Positions 1 to 9,090 of a DNA stretch of 64,000 bases are shown here, piece by piece; position 1 is the stretch's first letter, and every line of letters begins with the position of its first letter. Both the position numbers and the translations under genes were made by a program. The DNA comes from Thiomicrorhabdus sp. Milos-T2. Lineage in GTDB: Bacteria > Pseudomonadota > Gammaproteobacteria > Thiomicrospirales > Thiomicrospiraceae. Below the pieces are notes generated by a model. That model made no database searches, was not told the origin of the DNA, and was given only the letters and a program-made list of their open reading frames with translations. The stretch spans positions 364,898-428,897 of the forward strand of contig NZ_KL370892.1 of the NCBI RefSeq assembly GCF_000702325.1. Direction: 5' to 3'.

Positions 1-266
1 TTTCTAAGGATTGCAGTGAAACTGAGATGATTGCTCAACAAAAATCAGAATGTTTATATAAGGCAATGGCAAGTTTACCTTTTGAACAGAGAGAGGCCAT
101 TGCTTTGGTAGATTTACAAGGGTTTAGTTACCAACAAATTGCAGATATTACAGCAACCCCCATTGGCACGGTTATGAGCAGAATTTCACGAGGGCGTGAG
201 AGTCTGTTAAAACGTATGAAACACATTGAAAAGTATGGAACCAACATTGTTCCATTGCGGAGATAG
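1..266 (+). CDS. ECF-type RNA polymerase sigma factor, C-terminal part (gene begins upstream of window)
   Basis: This is the 3' end of a sigma-70 family gene; the frame is open from base 3 with no stop, so the start lies outside the window. The visible part is sigma region 4, the helix-turn-helix that reads the -35 box. Seen: a stretch with LPFEQREAIALVDLQGFSYQ followed by IADITATPIGTVMSRISRGR, the usual region 4.2 pattern of RpoE-like ECF factors. An internal ATG at 27 is probably not the real start. The next gene starts 2 bases after the stop and encodes a membrane protein in the usual anti-sigma position, so the pair is probably co-transcribed and autoregulated. The subgroup cannot be assigned without the N-terminus. 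Confidence 0.9.
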   Translation, partial: SKDCSETEMIAQQKSECLYKAMASLPFEQREAIALVDLQGFSYQQIADITATPIGTVMSRISRGRESLLKRMKHIEKYGTNIVPLRR

Positions 267-268
267 AG

Positions 269-994
269 ATGAAACATTCTATTGAAACTTATCATTTGCA
301 CGCTTATATAGACGGTGAATTGAGTTATGAAGAAGCAGCCGAAGTGGAAGCGGCGATTGCGGTAGATTTAAAGCTTAAAGAGAAGCTTGAAGAGCTTAAT
401 CAACTAAAAACTAAAATGTCTTTAGCTTATACCGAGAATATACCTAAACCGGTTAATAGCAAACTACCTAATTTTGAAAACAAACATACGTTGGAAAACA
501 AACATACGCCTTGGTGGACGACTTCAAAAGCTGCCGCTGCTTCACTTTTTTTGGGTTTGTTAATCGGTTCAGGTGCTTTAAAGTTGTATATGGCTAATAA
601 TTTGGCGGATTCGCCGATGATGCATCAAACCGTTGCAGAAAGTTCACAGAATTATCTGGTACATTTAGATTCTGACCTCCCTGAAAAAGAGCAAAAAACC
701 ATTAAACAAATTGAAAGCTTATTAGATGATTCTGATCCCAACATTAGAGTTGACCTTATTTCAAACTATAAAGGGGTTGAGTTGTTTGATGTCAATAATC
801 CCAATAGTAAAGAGTTGTTGAGATTGGTGGGTAAATACCCAAATTTGACACTGTTTGCCTGTAAAAGAGCATTAGAACGTGCCAAAAAAGAGGGAAGACC
901 AATAACCGTTTTACCGCAAGTTAAGAAAGATAAACCCGCGATAGATGCCGTAGTGGAAAGACTAAAGTCTGGTTGGAACTATATTAAAATTTAA
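269..994 (+). CDS. Membrane anti-sigma factor fused to a DsrE-like domain
   Basis: Predicted to bind the upstream ECF sigma factor and release it on a signal. Residues 1-55 look like an anti-sigma N-terminus (HLHAYIDGELSYEEAAEVEA), but the zinc-binding HxxxCxxC signature is absent. One membrane segment lies at about residues 87-107. Residues 129-241 resemble DsrE-family sulfur-carrier proteins: a VDLISNYKGVELF strand/loop, LFACKRALERAKKEG with Cys198, and the closing GWNYIKI typical of DsrE-like proteins. If topology follows other anti-sigmas, the DsrE-like part is periplasmic. The start is set by GGAG 8 bases upstream of the ATG. The anti-sigma role is inferred from position and N-terminus; the DsrE assignment rests on motif recognition only. 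Confidence 0.75.
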   Translation: MKHSIETYHLHAYIDGELSYEEAAEVEAAIAVDLKLKEKLEELNQLKTKMSLAYTENIPKPVNSKLPNFENKHTLENKHTPWWTTSKAAAASLFLGLLIGSGALKLYMANNLADSPMMHQTVAESSQNYLVHLDSDLPEKEQKTIKQIESLLDDSDPNIRVDLISNYKGVELFDVNNPNSKELLRLVGKYPNLTLFACKRALERAKKEGRPITVLPQVKKDKPAIDAVVERLKSGWNYIKI

Positions 995-1087
995 TAACGC
1001 TACTTGATGGAGTTGATATTATTTTGGATATGTCGGAAAGACGATATGAGGTAAACTAATCTAAATATTACCAATATGAATTTATAA

Positions 1088-2413
1088 ATGATTAATACGC
1101 CAAAACCAGAGCAACGATGTTTGTTAATAAATAGAAGCTTTTACCCGCTGTTTTGGGTACAGTTTTTAGGCGCTTTTAATGATAATCTATTCAAAAATGC
1201 CTTGGTCATGTTGATTACTTTTCGGTTATCAAACTCTGCTGGTGATACGGGTTTATTAATTACCTTAGCGGCAGGGTTATTCATTTTACCCTTTTTTTTA
1301 TTCTCATCTTTAGCGGGTCAAATTGCTGACCGCTACCCTAAATATATTCTGATAAAAAAAATTAAATTGGCTGAAGTCTTAATCATGGGATTGGGTGCAA
1401 TAGCTTTATTAAGTCAGGATCTCTGGTTACTGTTTTTAACGTTGTTTTTAATGGGTAGTCAGTCTGCTTTTTTTGGGCCTATTAAGTATTCTATTTTGCC
1501 TGAAATACTAACAGATAATGCCTTAATAAAAGGTAATGGACTATTTAGTGGTTCTACCTTTATCGCAATTCTTCTTGGCACTATTTTGGGTGGGTTTGGT
1601 GTTCTTTTAGAAGACGGTTTAAAGGTCATGTCTGTTGCGGTTATTGTGGTCGCAATTATTGGTTATCTAATCAGTTTACAAGTGCAACAAGGTCAAGCGG
1701 CAGATAACACTTTGCAGATAGAGTTAAATATATTTAAAAGTACTCGCTCAATGATTGTAGAAAGCCTTAATTACAAAACGGCTTTTTTCTCTGTTCTGGC
1801 AATTTCTTGGTTTTGGTTTATTGGCGCTGTTTTACTCAGTCAAATGCCAACCTTAGTTAAATATGACTTACAAGCTAATGACAATGTTGTTATCGCCTAC
1901 TTAACCTTGTTTTCAATTGGAATTGGCGTAGGAGCAGGTTTAGTTTCTAAATTTATGTCTTCACAAGTGCATATTAGATGGCATTGGCTGATGTTACTAG
2001 GCATGTCCTTGTCTTTATTGATAACGGTAATAAGTATTGAGAATACCGATTTTGTTGAGTTAGCCGCCGCACAAAATGTTCCACATGAAACGCTTTTAAA
2101 TTTCTTAGAATTTATCGTTATTTGGCCCGCTAATATCAGTTTTTTTGCATTAGGAATGCTGGCAGTACTGGGAGGGGCTTATATTGTGCCGCTTTACACA
2201 CTATTGCAAACGCATACACCTAATTCGGTACGTGCTAGAATGGTCGCTGTTAACAACATAATGAACGCATTATTAATGGTGCTTTCAGCGATATTATTAA
2301 TGATAGGTTTTGCTTTTGAGCTAAGTTTACTCAATATGTTAATGATATTGGCGGCTGTGAATGTATTGTTAGTCGCACTACTTTTTGCAAAAAGGTTTTT
2401 AGCTTCGCAATAA
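1088..2413 (+). CDS. lplT: LplT-like MFS lysophospholipid transporter
   Basis: Inner-membrane major facilitator of 441 aa with about 12 hydrophobic segments. The N-terminus QFLGAFNDNLFKNALVMLI is characteristic of the LplT branch, which flips lysophospholipids into the cytoplasm for re-acylation. The next gene encodes an Aas-like acyltransferase/acyl-ACP synthetase, the functional partner in E. coli, which supports the call. The loop GQIADRYPKYILIKKIK fits the MFS motif-A position. It is somewhat longer than E. coli LplT (about 400 aa). No strong Shine-Dalgarno sequence precedes the ATG. A generic MFS drug exporter is the alternative, but the gene pairing argues against it. Confidence 0.82.
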   Translation: MINTPKPEQRCLLINRSFYPLFWVQFLGAFNDNLFKNALVMLITFRLSNSAGDTGLLITLAAGLFILPFFLFSSLAGQIADRYPKYILIKKIKLAEVLIMGLGAIALLSQDLWLLFLTLFLMGSQSAFFGPIKYSILPEILTDNALIKGNGLFSGSTFIAILLGTILGGFGVLLEDGLKVMSVAVIVVAIIGYLISLQVQQGQAADNTLQIELNIFKSTRSMIVESLNYKTAFFSVLAISWFWFIGAVLLSQMPTLVKYDLQANDNVVIAYLTLFSIGIGVGAGLVSKFMSSQVHIRWHWLMLLGMSLSLLITVISIENTDFVELAAAQNVPHETLLNFLEFIVIWPANISFFALGMLAVLGGAYIVPLYTLLQTHTPNSVRARMVAVNNIMNALLMVLSAILLMIGFAFELSLLNMLMILAAVNVLLVALLFAKRFLASQ

Positions 2414-2549
2414 AATTGAACTCACAAAGCTAAGCCCAAGTGTCATATTTTGTTGAAACGAAAAAGTTACAAAGACTAAGATAAAGAACAAAGACAAAGA
2501 ACAATATTAAAGCGCAAAGAGGCGTTTTAAAGAAAAGATAGGATTTTGA

Positions 2550-4712
2550 ATGAAGTGGTTATTTAAACTAATCGTAAAAGGGTTATTTAAGCTTATTTAT
2601 CGTGTGGAGGTAAAGGGGTTAGATAACTACCAAAAAGCCATTGAAAGTGAGCGACCGGTGTTAATCATTGCCAATCATGTCTCTTTACTGGATGGTCCTT
2701 TACTTGATTTGTTTATTCCAGGTGAAACGACTTTTATGGTCGATAAGTCCCACACTAAAAAGTGGACTGAGCGTTTTATCTTATCGATGAGCCACTTTTT
2801 TACTGTTGACATTCATAGTGCGTACGCTGCCAAACATATGATTGACGAACTTAAAAAAGGCCGTCAATGCATGATATTTCCAGAGGGAAGAATCACCACT
2901 ACTGGCGCAATAATGAAAGTGTATGAAGGAACAGGTTTAGTCGCTGAAAAAACCAATGCAGCCGTATTGCCAGTAAATATTGGAGGCGCTCTTTATAGCC
3001 GTTTTTCATATTTAGATGGAACAAAATATGCGTTTATTAAACGTTTTTGGTTTCCTAAAATTACCCTTAGCATTCAACCTTTTGCGGAAATTAAGTTAGA
3101 CCCTGCTATTAAGGGTTCTAAAAAACATAAGTTTTATAAAAGTATTGTTTTCAATTTACTGCGTGATGGCGGCTACTATGGTGCAGTTAAATCTGAATCT
3201 ATCTTTTCAAAACTGCTGGCGGCTAAAGGCCAATATCAAGCAAAAGCACAAGTGATTGAAGATATTAATGAGGCGAAATTAAGTCTAAAAAAATTGACTC
3301 AAGCTTCGGTTATTTTAGGTAAGGCATTACAAAAACAATTAACAGATGAAAAGCGTGTAGGGTTAATGCTACCGAATGTATCGGGTATGCCAGCCACATT
3401 TTTTGCCTTGCAAGCCTATGGTTATGTGCCTGCTATGATTAACTTTACTGCTGGACAAGCGGCGATTCAATCAGCCTGCACAACCGCAGAACTAAAAACG
3501 ATTGTGACCTCTAGAAAGTTTGTTGAGGCGTTTGAAATTCAACCGTTAGTTGATGCATTGTCTGAAAATGTGTGTTTCCTCTATTTAGAAGACGTGCGTG
3601 AAACGATTGGATTAGGTTCAAAGTTAGCAGGCCTGGTAACGCCTCCAAAATCTTTACCAGGTTACAAAGTGTCGGCTGAAAATGAAGCGGTTGTTTTGTT
3701 TACTTCAGGTTCTGAAGGGGTGCCAAAAGGGGTTGTGCTTTCGCATAATAATTTGGTGAGCAATATTGAACAAATTAATGCCATGCTCAACCTATTACCA
3801 ACTGAAAAAATATTTAATGCTTTACCTACGTTTCACTGTTTTGGGCTGACTGCAGGTATGTTGTGGCCAATATTAAAAGGTGCTCAAGTCTATATGTATC
3901 CTTCGCCGGTGCATTACGGGATTGTTCCAGAGATGGTTTACCAAACTAACTCACGTTATATATTTGGAACAGACACCTTTTTTAGTGGTTATGCCCGTAA
4001 AGCAGATAATTTTGATTTTTATAGTATTCGTGCCTTAATTGCAGGTGCTGAGCGTTTACGTCCAGAAACTCGTGAGGTTTACGCTAGTAAATACCATCAA
4101 CCTATCTATGAGGGTTATGGCGTAACAGAAACGACCCCCGTGCTAGCGGTCAATATTCCCACTGCCTACAAACATGGTTCGGTAGGTCAATTTGTACCTG
4201 CGGTTGAACACCGTTTAGAACCTGTCCCCGGGATTGAAGAAGGTGGTCGTTTACATGTAAAAGGGCCCAATATCATGCTGGGTTACTTAATGCCAGATAA
4301 ACCAGGCCTGTTGCAACCACCAGAAGGTGGTTGGCATGATACAGGTGATATTGTTGAAGTTGATAGTGATGGTTTTGTTTGGATAAAAGGGCGTGCTAAA
4401 CGTTTTGCCAAAATTGGCGGCGAGATGGTTTCATTAACCGCAGTTGAAACTTACATTAATAAGGCAAGTCCAGAAGGCCATCATGTGGTTGTAGCCGTGC
4501 CAGATGAGCGTAAAGGCGAGCAATTGGTGTTAGTGACTGATGACAATACCTTAAGCAGAAAAACCGTTACAGATGCCGCTAAAGATGCTCTAGTTTCTGA
4601 GTTAATGATTCCGAAGACAGTTATCTTAGTAGAAGCTGTTCCAGTTTTAGGTACGGGTAAAACTAATTATCCAGAAGTACAAAAAATAGCAGAACGACAT
4701 TTTAGTAGTTAA
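2550..4712 (+). CDS. aas: Bifunctional lysophospholipid acyltransferase / acyl-ACP synthetase (Aas-like)
   Basis: Re-acylates lysophosphatidylethanolamine using fatty acids activated on ACP. Two domains are visible. An N-terminal PlsC-type acyltransferase has the NHVSLLD motif (HX4D at His43/Asp48) and FPEGRITTTG near residue 110. From about residue 250 an adenylate-forming domain follows, with the AMP-binding signature LFTSGSEGVPKGVVLSH near residue 390, YGVTETTPVL near 525, and GWHDTGDIV near 595. The length of 720 aa matches E. coli Aas (719 aa). AGGA lies about 8 bases before the ATG. It follows the lplT-like gene by 136 bases, so the two probably act in one membrane-lipid repair route at the inner membrane. 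Confidence 0.9.
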   Translation: MKWLFKLIVKGLFKLIYRVEVKGLDNYQKAIESERPVLIIANHVSLLDGPLLDLFIPGETTFMVDKSHTKKWTERFILSMSHFFTVDIHSAYAAKHMIDELKKGRQCMIFPEGRITTTGAIMKVYEGTGLVAEKTNAAVLPVNIGGALYSRFSYLDGTKYAFIKRFWFPKITLSIQPFAEIKLDPAIKGSKKHKFYKSIVFNLLRDGGYYGAVKSESIFSKLLAAKGQYQAKAQVIEDINEAKLSLKKLTQASVILGKALQKQLTDEKRVGLMLPNVSGMPATFFALQAYGYVPAMINFTAGQAAIQSACTTAELKTIVTSRKFVEAFEIQPLVDALSENVCFLYLEDVRETIGLGSKLAGLVTPPKSLPGYKVSAENEAVVLFTSGSEGVPKGVVLSHNNLVSNIEQINAMLNLLPTEKIFNALPTFHCFGLTAGMLWPILKGAQVYMYPSPVHYGIVPEMVYQTNSRYIFGTDTFFSGYARKADNFDFYSIRALIAGAERLRPETREVYASKYHQPIYEGYGVTETTPVLAVNIPTAYKHGSVGQFVPAVEHRLEPVPGIEEGGRLHVKGPNIMLGYLMPDKPGLLQPPEGGWHDTGDIVEVDSDGFVWIKGRAKRFAKIGGEMVSLTAVETYINKASPEGHHVVVAVPDERKGEQLVLVTDDNTLSRKTVTDAAKDALVSELMIPKTVILVEAVPVLGTGKTNYPEVQKIAERHFSS

Positions 4713-4727
4713 CGACTATTTTTATCT

Positions 4728-5156
4728 TTAATGAGATTTGAATCATTTTCACTCTTGTGATGCTTAATATTGTAGCTTGGACAAAGGCCATAAGTCCCCT
4801 TGTAATAAATGGTGCAAGGTTCTTAGTGTAGTGAACGGTAAAGAAACGCTGCTGTTTGAGTACCCCAAGGGCATTTCCTACGGGGCACCAGCGAGTTCAG
4901 CGTTTTCAGTTCACAAGCTTAGAACTTGCCCATTTATGGAGTGGGGTTTGTTTTTTCTTGTCTCTGCAGCCAAGTTCTTCGTTTGGTTACTTTTTTGCCA
5001 AATTGCAAAAAGTAACGGGAAGCCTGAGTGACAATATTTAAGGCAACGGCTAATATTTAAAAAGGCTTCTCAATCGCTGTACTATGAAGTGACCCCAAAA
5101 AGTTGGACACTAACTCTGGGGTGACTTCACTGTCTGATTAAATCTAAGCGTTTACA
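4728..5156. repeat. Interspersed intergenic repeat, copy A
   Basis: About 430 bases with no credible gene. The same sequence recurs inverted at 24844-25298 and 32053-32449. Shared blocks include the stretch around AAGTCCCCTTGTAATAAATG, a segment ending GTTCACAAGCTTAGAACTTG, and GCAAAAAGTAACGGGAAGCC. Short open frames here (about 4777-5031) are unlikely to be genes because the other copies do not keep them open. Near its end lies a 45-base inverted repeat (5085-5129, TGAAGTGACCCC...GGGGTGACTTCA) that copy B shares and copy C lacks. Confidence 0.85.
5085..5129. repeat. Short inverted repeat resembling IS-end debris
   Basis: Perfect 12-base arms TGAAGTGACCCC and GGGGTGACTTCA enclose 21 bases containing AAAAAGTTGGACAC. 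A near copy lies at 24870-24915 inside repeat copy B. Copy C at 32 kb lacks it at the equivalent place, so it looks like a separate small insertion within the larger repeat. The AAAAGTTGGAC string resembles ends of some IS3-family elements, but this is only a resemblance. Confidence 0.6.
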
Positions 5157-5186
5157 AATAATTCAGTGTTATTGCCTTTTCCAAGG

Positions 5187-5202
5187 CTACCAGGCCTGGT
5201 AG
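5187..5202. repeat. Intergenic copy of the iterated palindrome
   Basis: Perfect 16-base palindrome CTACCAGGCCTGGTAG, 14 bases beyond the stop codon of the batD gene. It could form a short hairpin, but there is no T-run, and the same sequence occurs mostly inside genes elsewhere, so a terminator role is not favoured. Confidence 0.9.
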
Positions 5203-5215
5203 CTTTAAATAAGGC

Positions 5216-6961
5216 TTAGTTTTGGTATAAATCGGTTAATTCGCCTTTCTTTTTGGCTTGTGTATTGTGTCGAGTAATGAGTGATGCCCAGTTATCACAG
5301 ATTGTTTGCTGCGTTCTGTCATCTAGATTTTGTCCTGCAAAAAGATGAGCTTCTAATTGAAAGATGGCTGCCTTTAGCTTCTCATTAGGTATTGCATCGA
5401 CATTGTTAATGTTTAGATCATCATGTAGCTGTCTTAAAAGTTCTTTATAAAAAGAGGGTAAAGGCATCTCACACCACTGATGATTAAAGCTCTGTTGTAC
5501 ACTGCCATTTTCAGTAATCACTGTTGGATTTTTACCAATAGTCAATTGCAAAGCGTTTATTTGTTTACGAGTTCGTAATAGTAATAATAACGTTATAAGC
5601 CATAATGAAATAACCACGGCTAACATAATTGGCCAAACCCAAAATGGAATTAAAAGCACGCTGGCTTGTTCCGGTACCTGGCTGTAGTTAGGTCGAATAT
5701 ATTGATTATTTAACTCTTGGTTTTTACCTTGATTAAGGGCATTTTCTGCCTTGTTTGTATTGGATGTAGTTTGAGTGACAGGGGGAATATTCGTGTTGCT
5801 TGGATCCGCCGCCCAAATGGTTAAGGGCTGACTTTTGAGTACCGTGGTTTCTAGGCGTTGGGTCTGAGTATTCCACCAAGTGATTTTTTCATCAGGAAGC
5901 GTTAAGGTCCCTTCTTGAGTGGGTACGATAGCTTGAGAAATCACCTTTATACTGTGAACCCCTTTTTCAGAAAGAGTTTGATTGTTTTTTGCTTCGTCAG
6001 CATAGACTTTATAGTTTTGTCCATTTTGAGTGGTAATCGTTGGAAGTTGACTCTCTTTTAAGCCATCAACCTCAAGTGTAATAATTCGGCGCAAACTATC
6101 ACCTACACGAATGGTGTCTGGTAGATTTTGCCATTTTTGAGTAAGCGATAGTGAATGAGCAGGTAACCAGTAGCCTTGTGGATTTTTAACCGCAGGTAAT
6201 ACTTTTATAACCATTTTTTTGGCAACCGACTGAACCCCTTTTTGTTTACCTCTTAAATGTAAAACGCCTGTGAAAGAGGGTGCAGAAATGGCAAAGTCGC
6301 CGCTTGACTGAGGAAACAAAGCATATTGCCATTCATAAACCGTATATTGTTGACCATTAATGGTTTTACCATAAACAGATTGTTCTTTGAGAGACTCAAC
6401 CAGGGCATTACCAAATTGTGGTGGGCGAATATTCCCATTGACTAAACTGCCTTTATGATAGAAACGTAGTGTGTAAATAATTTGTTCTTGAACATAAGCT
6501 TGGGTTTTATCAACACTAGATTCTAAAAAGTAGGGACGGTTATCATCACTATATTGGGCTTTTGTAACCTTAATAGGATAGGGCTGGCTTTTAACTCCAT
6601 TAATCTCAAATGGCGGAATCATTAGGGTGCCAACTTGTTTAGGGAGTATTTGTATACGCCAAATAGTATGAGAACTATAGCTACCATTCACAATAGAAAT
6701 TTGATTGCTTTGTTGCTTGTTGATGACATCAAACTGGTCTTTTAACGTGCTTAAATCAAGTTTACTGTCGCTAGTTTGAAAATCGGTATCAATGGTTAAA
6801 GTCACAATATCGCCTAATTCTACATTTTGGCGATCAGTTTTCACGGTAATAGAATCCGCCCAGCCAAAAGCAGAATAAAGCGTTAAGCACATTAATAACA
6901 CCAGGCCTGGTAGTTTATTGAGTAGTGAATGACGAGAAGTGATGACAATTGGTTGATTCAT
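5216..6961 (-). CDS. batD: BatD-like protein (first Bat operon)
   Basis: Envelope protein of the Bat (aerotolerance) family, last gene of the first MoxR-Bat operon. Seen: a signal peptide or first membrane segment (KLPGLVLLMCLTLYSAFGWA), repeated beta-sandwich BatD domains beginning DSITVKTDRQNVELGDIVTL, a second block around residues 140-370, and a transmembrane helix near residues 435-460 (IPFWVWPIMLAVVISLWL) followed by a cytoplasmic tail. ATG at 6961 is chosen; a GTG at 6973 would overlap the preceding stop. The biochemical role of BatD is not established; the family probably forms a periplasmic scaffold with the VWA proteins. A copy of the iterated palindrome (6901-6910) encodes the LPGLV of the signal peptide. 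Confidence 0.9.
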   Translation of the reverse strand: MNQPIVITSRHSLLNKLPGLVLLMCLTLYSAFGWADSITVKTDRQNVELGDIVTLTIDTDFQTSDSKLDLSTLKDQFDVINKQQSNQISIVNGSYSSHTIWRIQILPKQVGTLMIPPFEINGVKSQPYPIKVTKAQYSDDNRPYFLESSVDKTQAYVQEQIIYTLRFYHKGSLVNGNIRPPQFGNALVESLKEQSVYGKTINGQQYTVYEWQYALFPQSSGDFAISAPSFTGVLHLRGKQKGVQSVAKKMVIKVLPAVKNPQGYWLPAHSLSLTQKWQNLPDTIRVGDSLRRIITLEVDGLKESQLPTITTQNGQNYKVYADEAKNNQTLSEKGVHSIKVISQAIVPTQEGTLTLPDEKITWWNTQTQRLETTVLKSQPLTIWAADPSNTNIPPVTQTTSNTNKAENALNQGKNQELNNQYIRPNYSQVPEQASVLLIPFWVWPIMLAVVISLWLITLLLLLRTRKQINALQLTIGKNPTVITENGSVQQSFNHQWCEMPLPSFYKELLRQLHDDLNINNVDAIPNEKLKAAIFQLEAHLFAGQNLDDRTQQTICDNWASLITRHNTQAKKKGELTDLYQN

Positions 6962-6966
6962 GATAT

Positions 6967-9081
6967 TTACCACTGTTTGTCTGAAGCTTGATCCTTGCGA
7001 GGATTTTGCTGAAATTGATATTCAAATTTACGTTTTAAGAATAGCCCCGGTTGATCTGGAATTTGTTTTAACCAGTTTTGGTTAGCTTGTTCTTCTTCGC
7101 TGAGCTTAGGACGAGGATTAGACTTAGAACCCTCTCCAGTTGTTTTGGATGACTTTGATTGCGCTGATTGAGATGAACCATCATCCAGCTTAGTAGGCGA
7201 CATTTCAGAGGCTGGGTCTTTTGGGTTTGGTTTTTTATCATCCTGAGAATTATCACCTTCTGCAATAGCGGGCTTATCTAAGTCATTAGCTCCCTGTGTT
7301 TGATTATTGCTGTTTTGATTCCCCATTTCTTGAGAGTTAGATGAGGATTGTGGATTTTTTGATGTGTTTGGTGATGGTTGAGATGAATCATTAGAATCCC
7401 CAGAACCGTTGGACTCATTGATTGCGTTACCGGAGTTATCACTCTTGTCATTAGCATTGGTTGAAGAGGTATTATCTGAATTTTTATCTGAACTAGCATC
7501 AGAATCAGAAGGGTTTGACGATTGCTCTTGTTGATTACCAGCGTTATTTTCCTGATTTTGGGTGTGGCCCTTTTGATTTTTTGATGAAGAATTCTGCTCT
7601 TTATCATCTTGGTTTTGCTGGTTTTTGGGTTTGTTTTCTGGCGGTTTTTGAGCTAAAAGGTTATTGATAATGGCTAAATTAGCTTGTGCATCTTTAAAAT
7701 CAGGCTTAATTTGTAAGGCTTTTTCATAAGCTTCTTTTGCGCCCTGAAGGCTTCCTGAAAGCGCTAAAGCATTGCCACGATTATAGTGACCCGTAGGCGA
7801 TTTATCCAAATTGAACATTTTGGCTGCTTCGGCATATTTTCCTTGGCGATAAAGTGCACTTGCACGCCATTGAGGGTTTTCAAAATGCGCACCCGCGGCC
7901 TCATATTTTTTCTTTTTCCAGGCATCGTAACCTTGCTGGTCTGGTGATTTAAACATAGAGGAGAGTGAAGGTAATTCGGTTAACCAATCTTTGGCATAAC
8001 TGGGTTGAGGGGTTAATAAGGCGGTGGGAGCAATAACAACCAAGGTGAATGCTAATAAGGTGCCTCTTCTAAAAATAAGCGCAACTAATGGAATAATTAA
8101 GAATAAGAAATAAGCACCTATATCCAAAGGGTGTTTAACGTCTTTTTGACGATCATTACCTTCATTACCTTCTTGAGATTTTGAATCGTCAGTGGCAGCT
8201 AGTTTTTGGGGAAGTAGCTCAGCTACATTGCCTTCACCTGGAATTAAAGGAATCCACTCAATATCACTATTTTGACTAAGTTGCTGAAAACGCTGAAGAG
8301 GCAGCTTAGGCATAATCAGTTTGTCATCTTCATCTTTTAGCAAACCGTAATTAGGAATTTGTACCACGCCACCTCTATCGGTACCCACCGTCATAACGGT
8401 CATGCTATAGGCGTGCGAATCGAACCAATCGGTAACCGTTTCCACCTCTTGTTTTTCAATATCATCGGTAATCCATAAAATATGGCCTTGGGTGATATTG
8501 GCCCCTTTAAAGAGTTTGGTGGCTTTTTCAAAACCAAGAAGGGGGTTAGCGCCATAATTAGGCATCATCACGGGGTTAAGACTGGGCAATAAGTTTAATA
8601 AGGTTCTATTATCTTCAGAAATAGGGCTAATGGTATGTGCAGAACTAGCATAAGCTACCATGCCAGTAGCAAATTCTGGATGCTGTTTTAGTAAGTCGGT
8701 TAACTTGTATTTAACGCGTGATAGTCGATTAGGGCTTAAGTCATCTGCCAACATAGATAGCGATAAATCTAAAACAATGACCACACCTTGTTGGGCTTTT
8801 TGAGCGGGTAATTCAATAGATTTAACCCACGGCCCAGAAAGCGCTAACACCGCTAAAATCCATGCAGTGGTAATGCCTAAATAGCCTATTTTTTCATTTA
8901 CAGAAGGCTCATTAGAGTTATCTTCACCGAGTAATAAAGTACGAAATTTGGGATCAATAACTTTATGCCAGGCACCTTGTTTAGCATTGGCTTGCCAAGC
9001 ACGCCAAATTAGCCAGGCAATGGGTAACAGGGCCAAAAAACACCAAGGACGTAAAAAGTGAATGCTATTTAATACTTCCAT
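6967..9081 (-). CDS. batB: BatB/BatC fusion: VWA domain plus TPR and Asn/Ser-rich tail
   Basis: Membrane-anchored von Willebrand A protein of 704 aa. Hydrophobic N-terminal segments (residues 10-30, 65-85) are followed by a VWA domain whose metal-ion site reads DLSLSM (about residue 105), so MIDAS is intact. A further membrane helix pair lies near residues 320-365. TPR repeats (KAYEKALQIKPDFKDAQANL region, about 395-475) come from the BatC half. Residues about 485-655 are low-complexity, rich in Asn, Ser, Gln, Asp and Lys, and end in a basic stretch. Fusion of BatB and BatC occurs in many proteobacteria. The gene lies 9 bases after batA, and batD starts 5 bases after its stop. Confidence 0.9.
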   Translation of the reverse strand: MEVLNSIHFLRPWCFLALLPIAWLIWRAWQANAKQGAWHKVIDPKFRTLLLGEDNSNEPSVNEKIGYLGITTAWILAVLALSGPWVKSIELPAQKAQQGVVIVLDLSLSMLADDLSPNRLSRVKYKLTDLLKQHPEFATGMVAYASSAHTISPISEDNRTLLNLLPSLNPVMMPNYGANPLLGFEKATKLFKGANITQGHILWITDDIEKQEVETVTDWFDSHAYSMTVMTVGTDRGGVVQIPNYGLLKDEDDKLIMPKLPLQRFQQLSQNSDIEWIPLIPGEGNVAELLPQKLAATDDSKSQEGNEGNDRQKDVKHPLDIGAYFLFLIIPLVALIFRRGTLLAFTLVVIAPTALLTPQPSYAKDWLTELPSLSSMFKSPDQQGYDAWKKKKYEAAGAHFENPQWRASALYRQGKYAEAAKMFNLDKSPTGHYNRGNALALSGSLQGAKEAYEKALQIKPDFKDAQANLAIINNLLAQKPPENKPKNQQNQDDKEQNSSSKNQKGHTQNQENNAGNQQEQSSNPSDSDASSDKNSDNTSSTNANDKSDNSGNAINESNGSGDSNDSSQPSPNTSKNPQSSSNSQEMGNQNSNNQTQGANDLDKPAIAEGDNSQDDKKPNPKDPASEMSPTKLDDGSSQSAQSKSSKTTGEGSKSNPRPKLSEEEQANQNWLKQIPDQPGLFLKRKFEYQFQQNPRKDQASDKQW

Positions 9082-9090
9082 GTGCTCTTA

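Noticed and set aside
4777..5041. Open frames of 61-84 codons in the intergenic repeat
   Set aside because: The sequence is one of three copies of a non-coding repeat, and the frames are not kept in the other copies.
5187..5202. The iterated palindrome as a transcription terminator
   Set aside because: No T-run follows it, and most copies lie in the middle of genes, where termination would be harmful.
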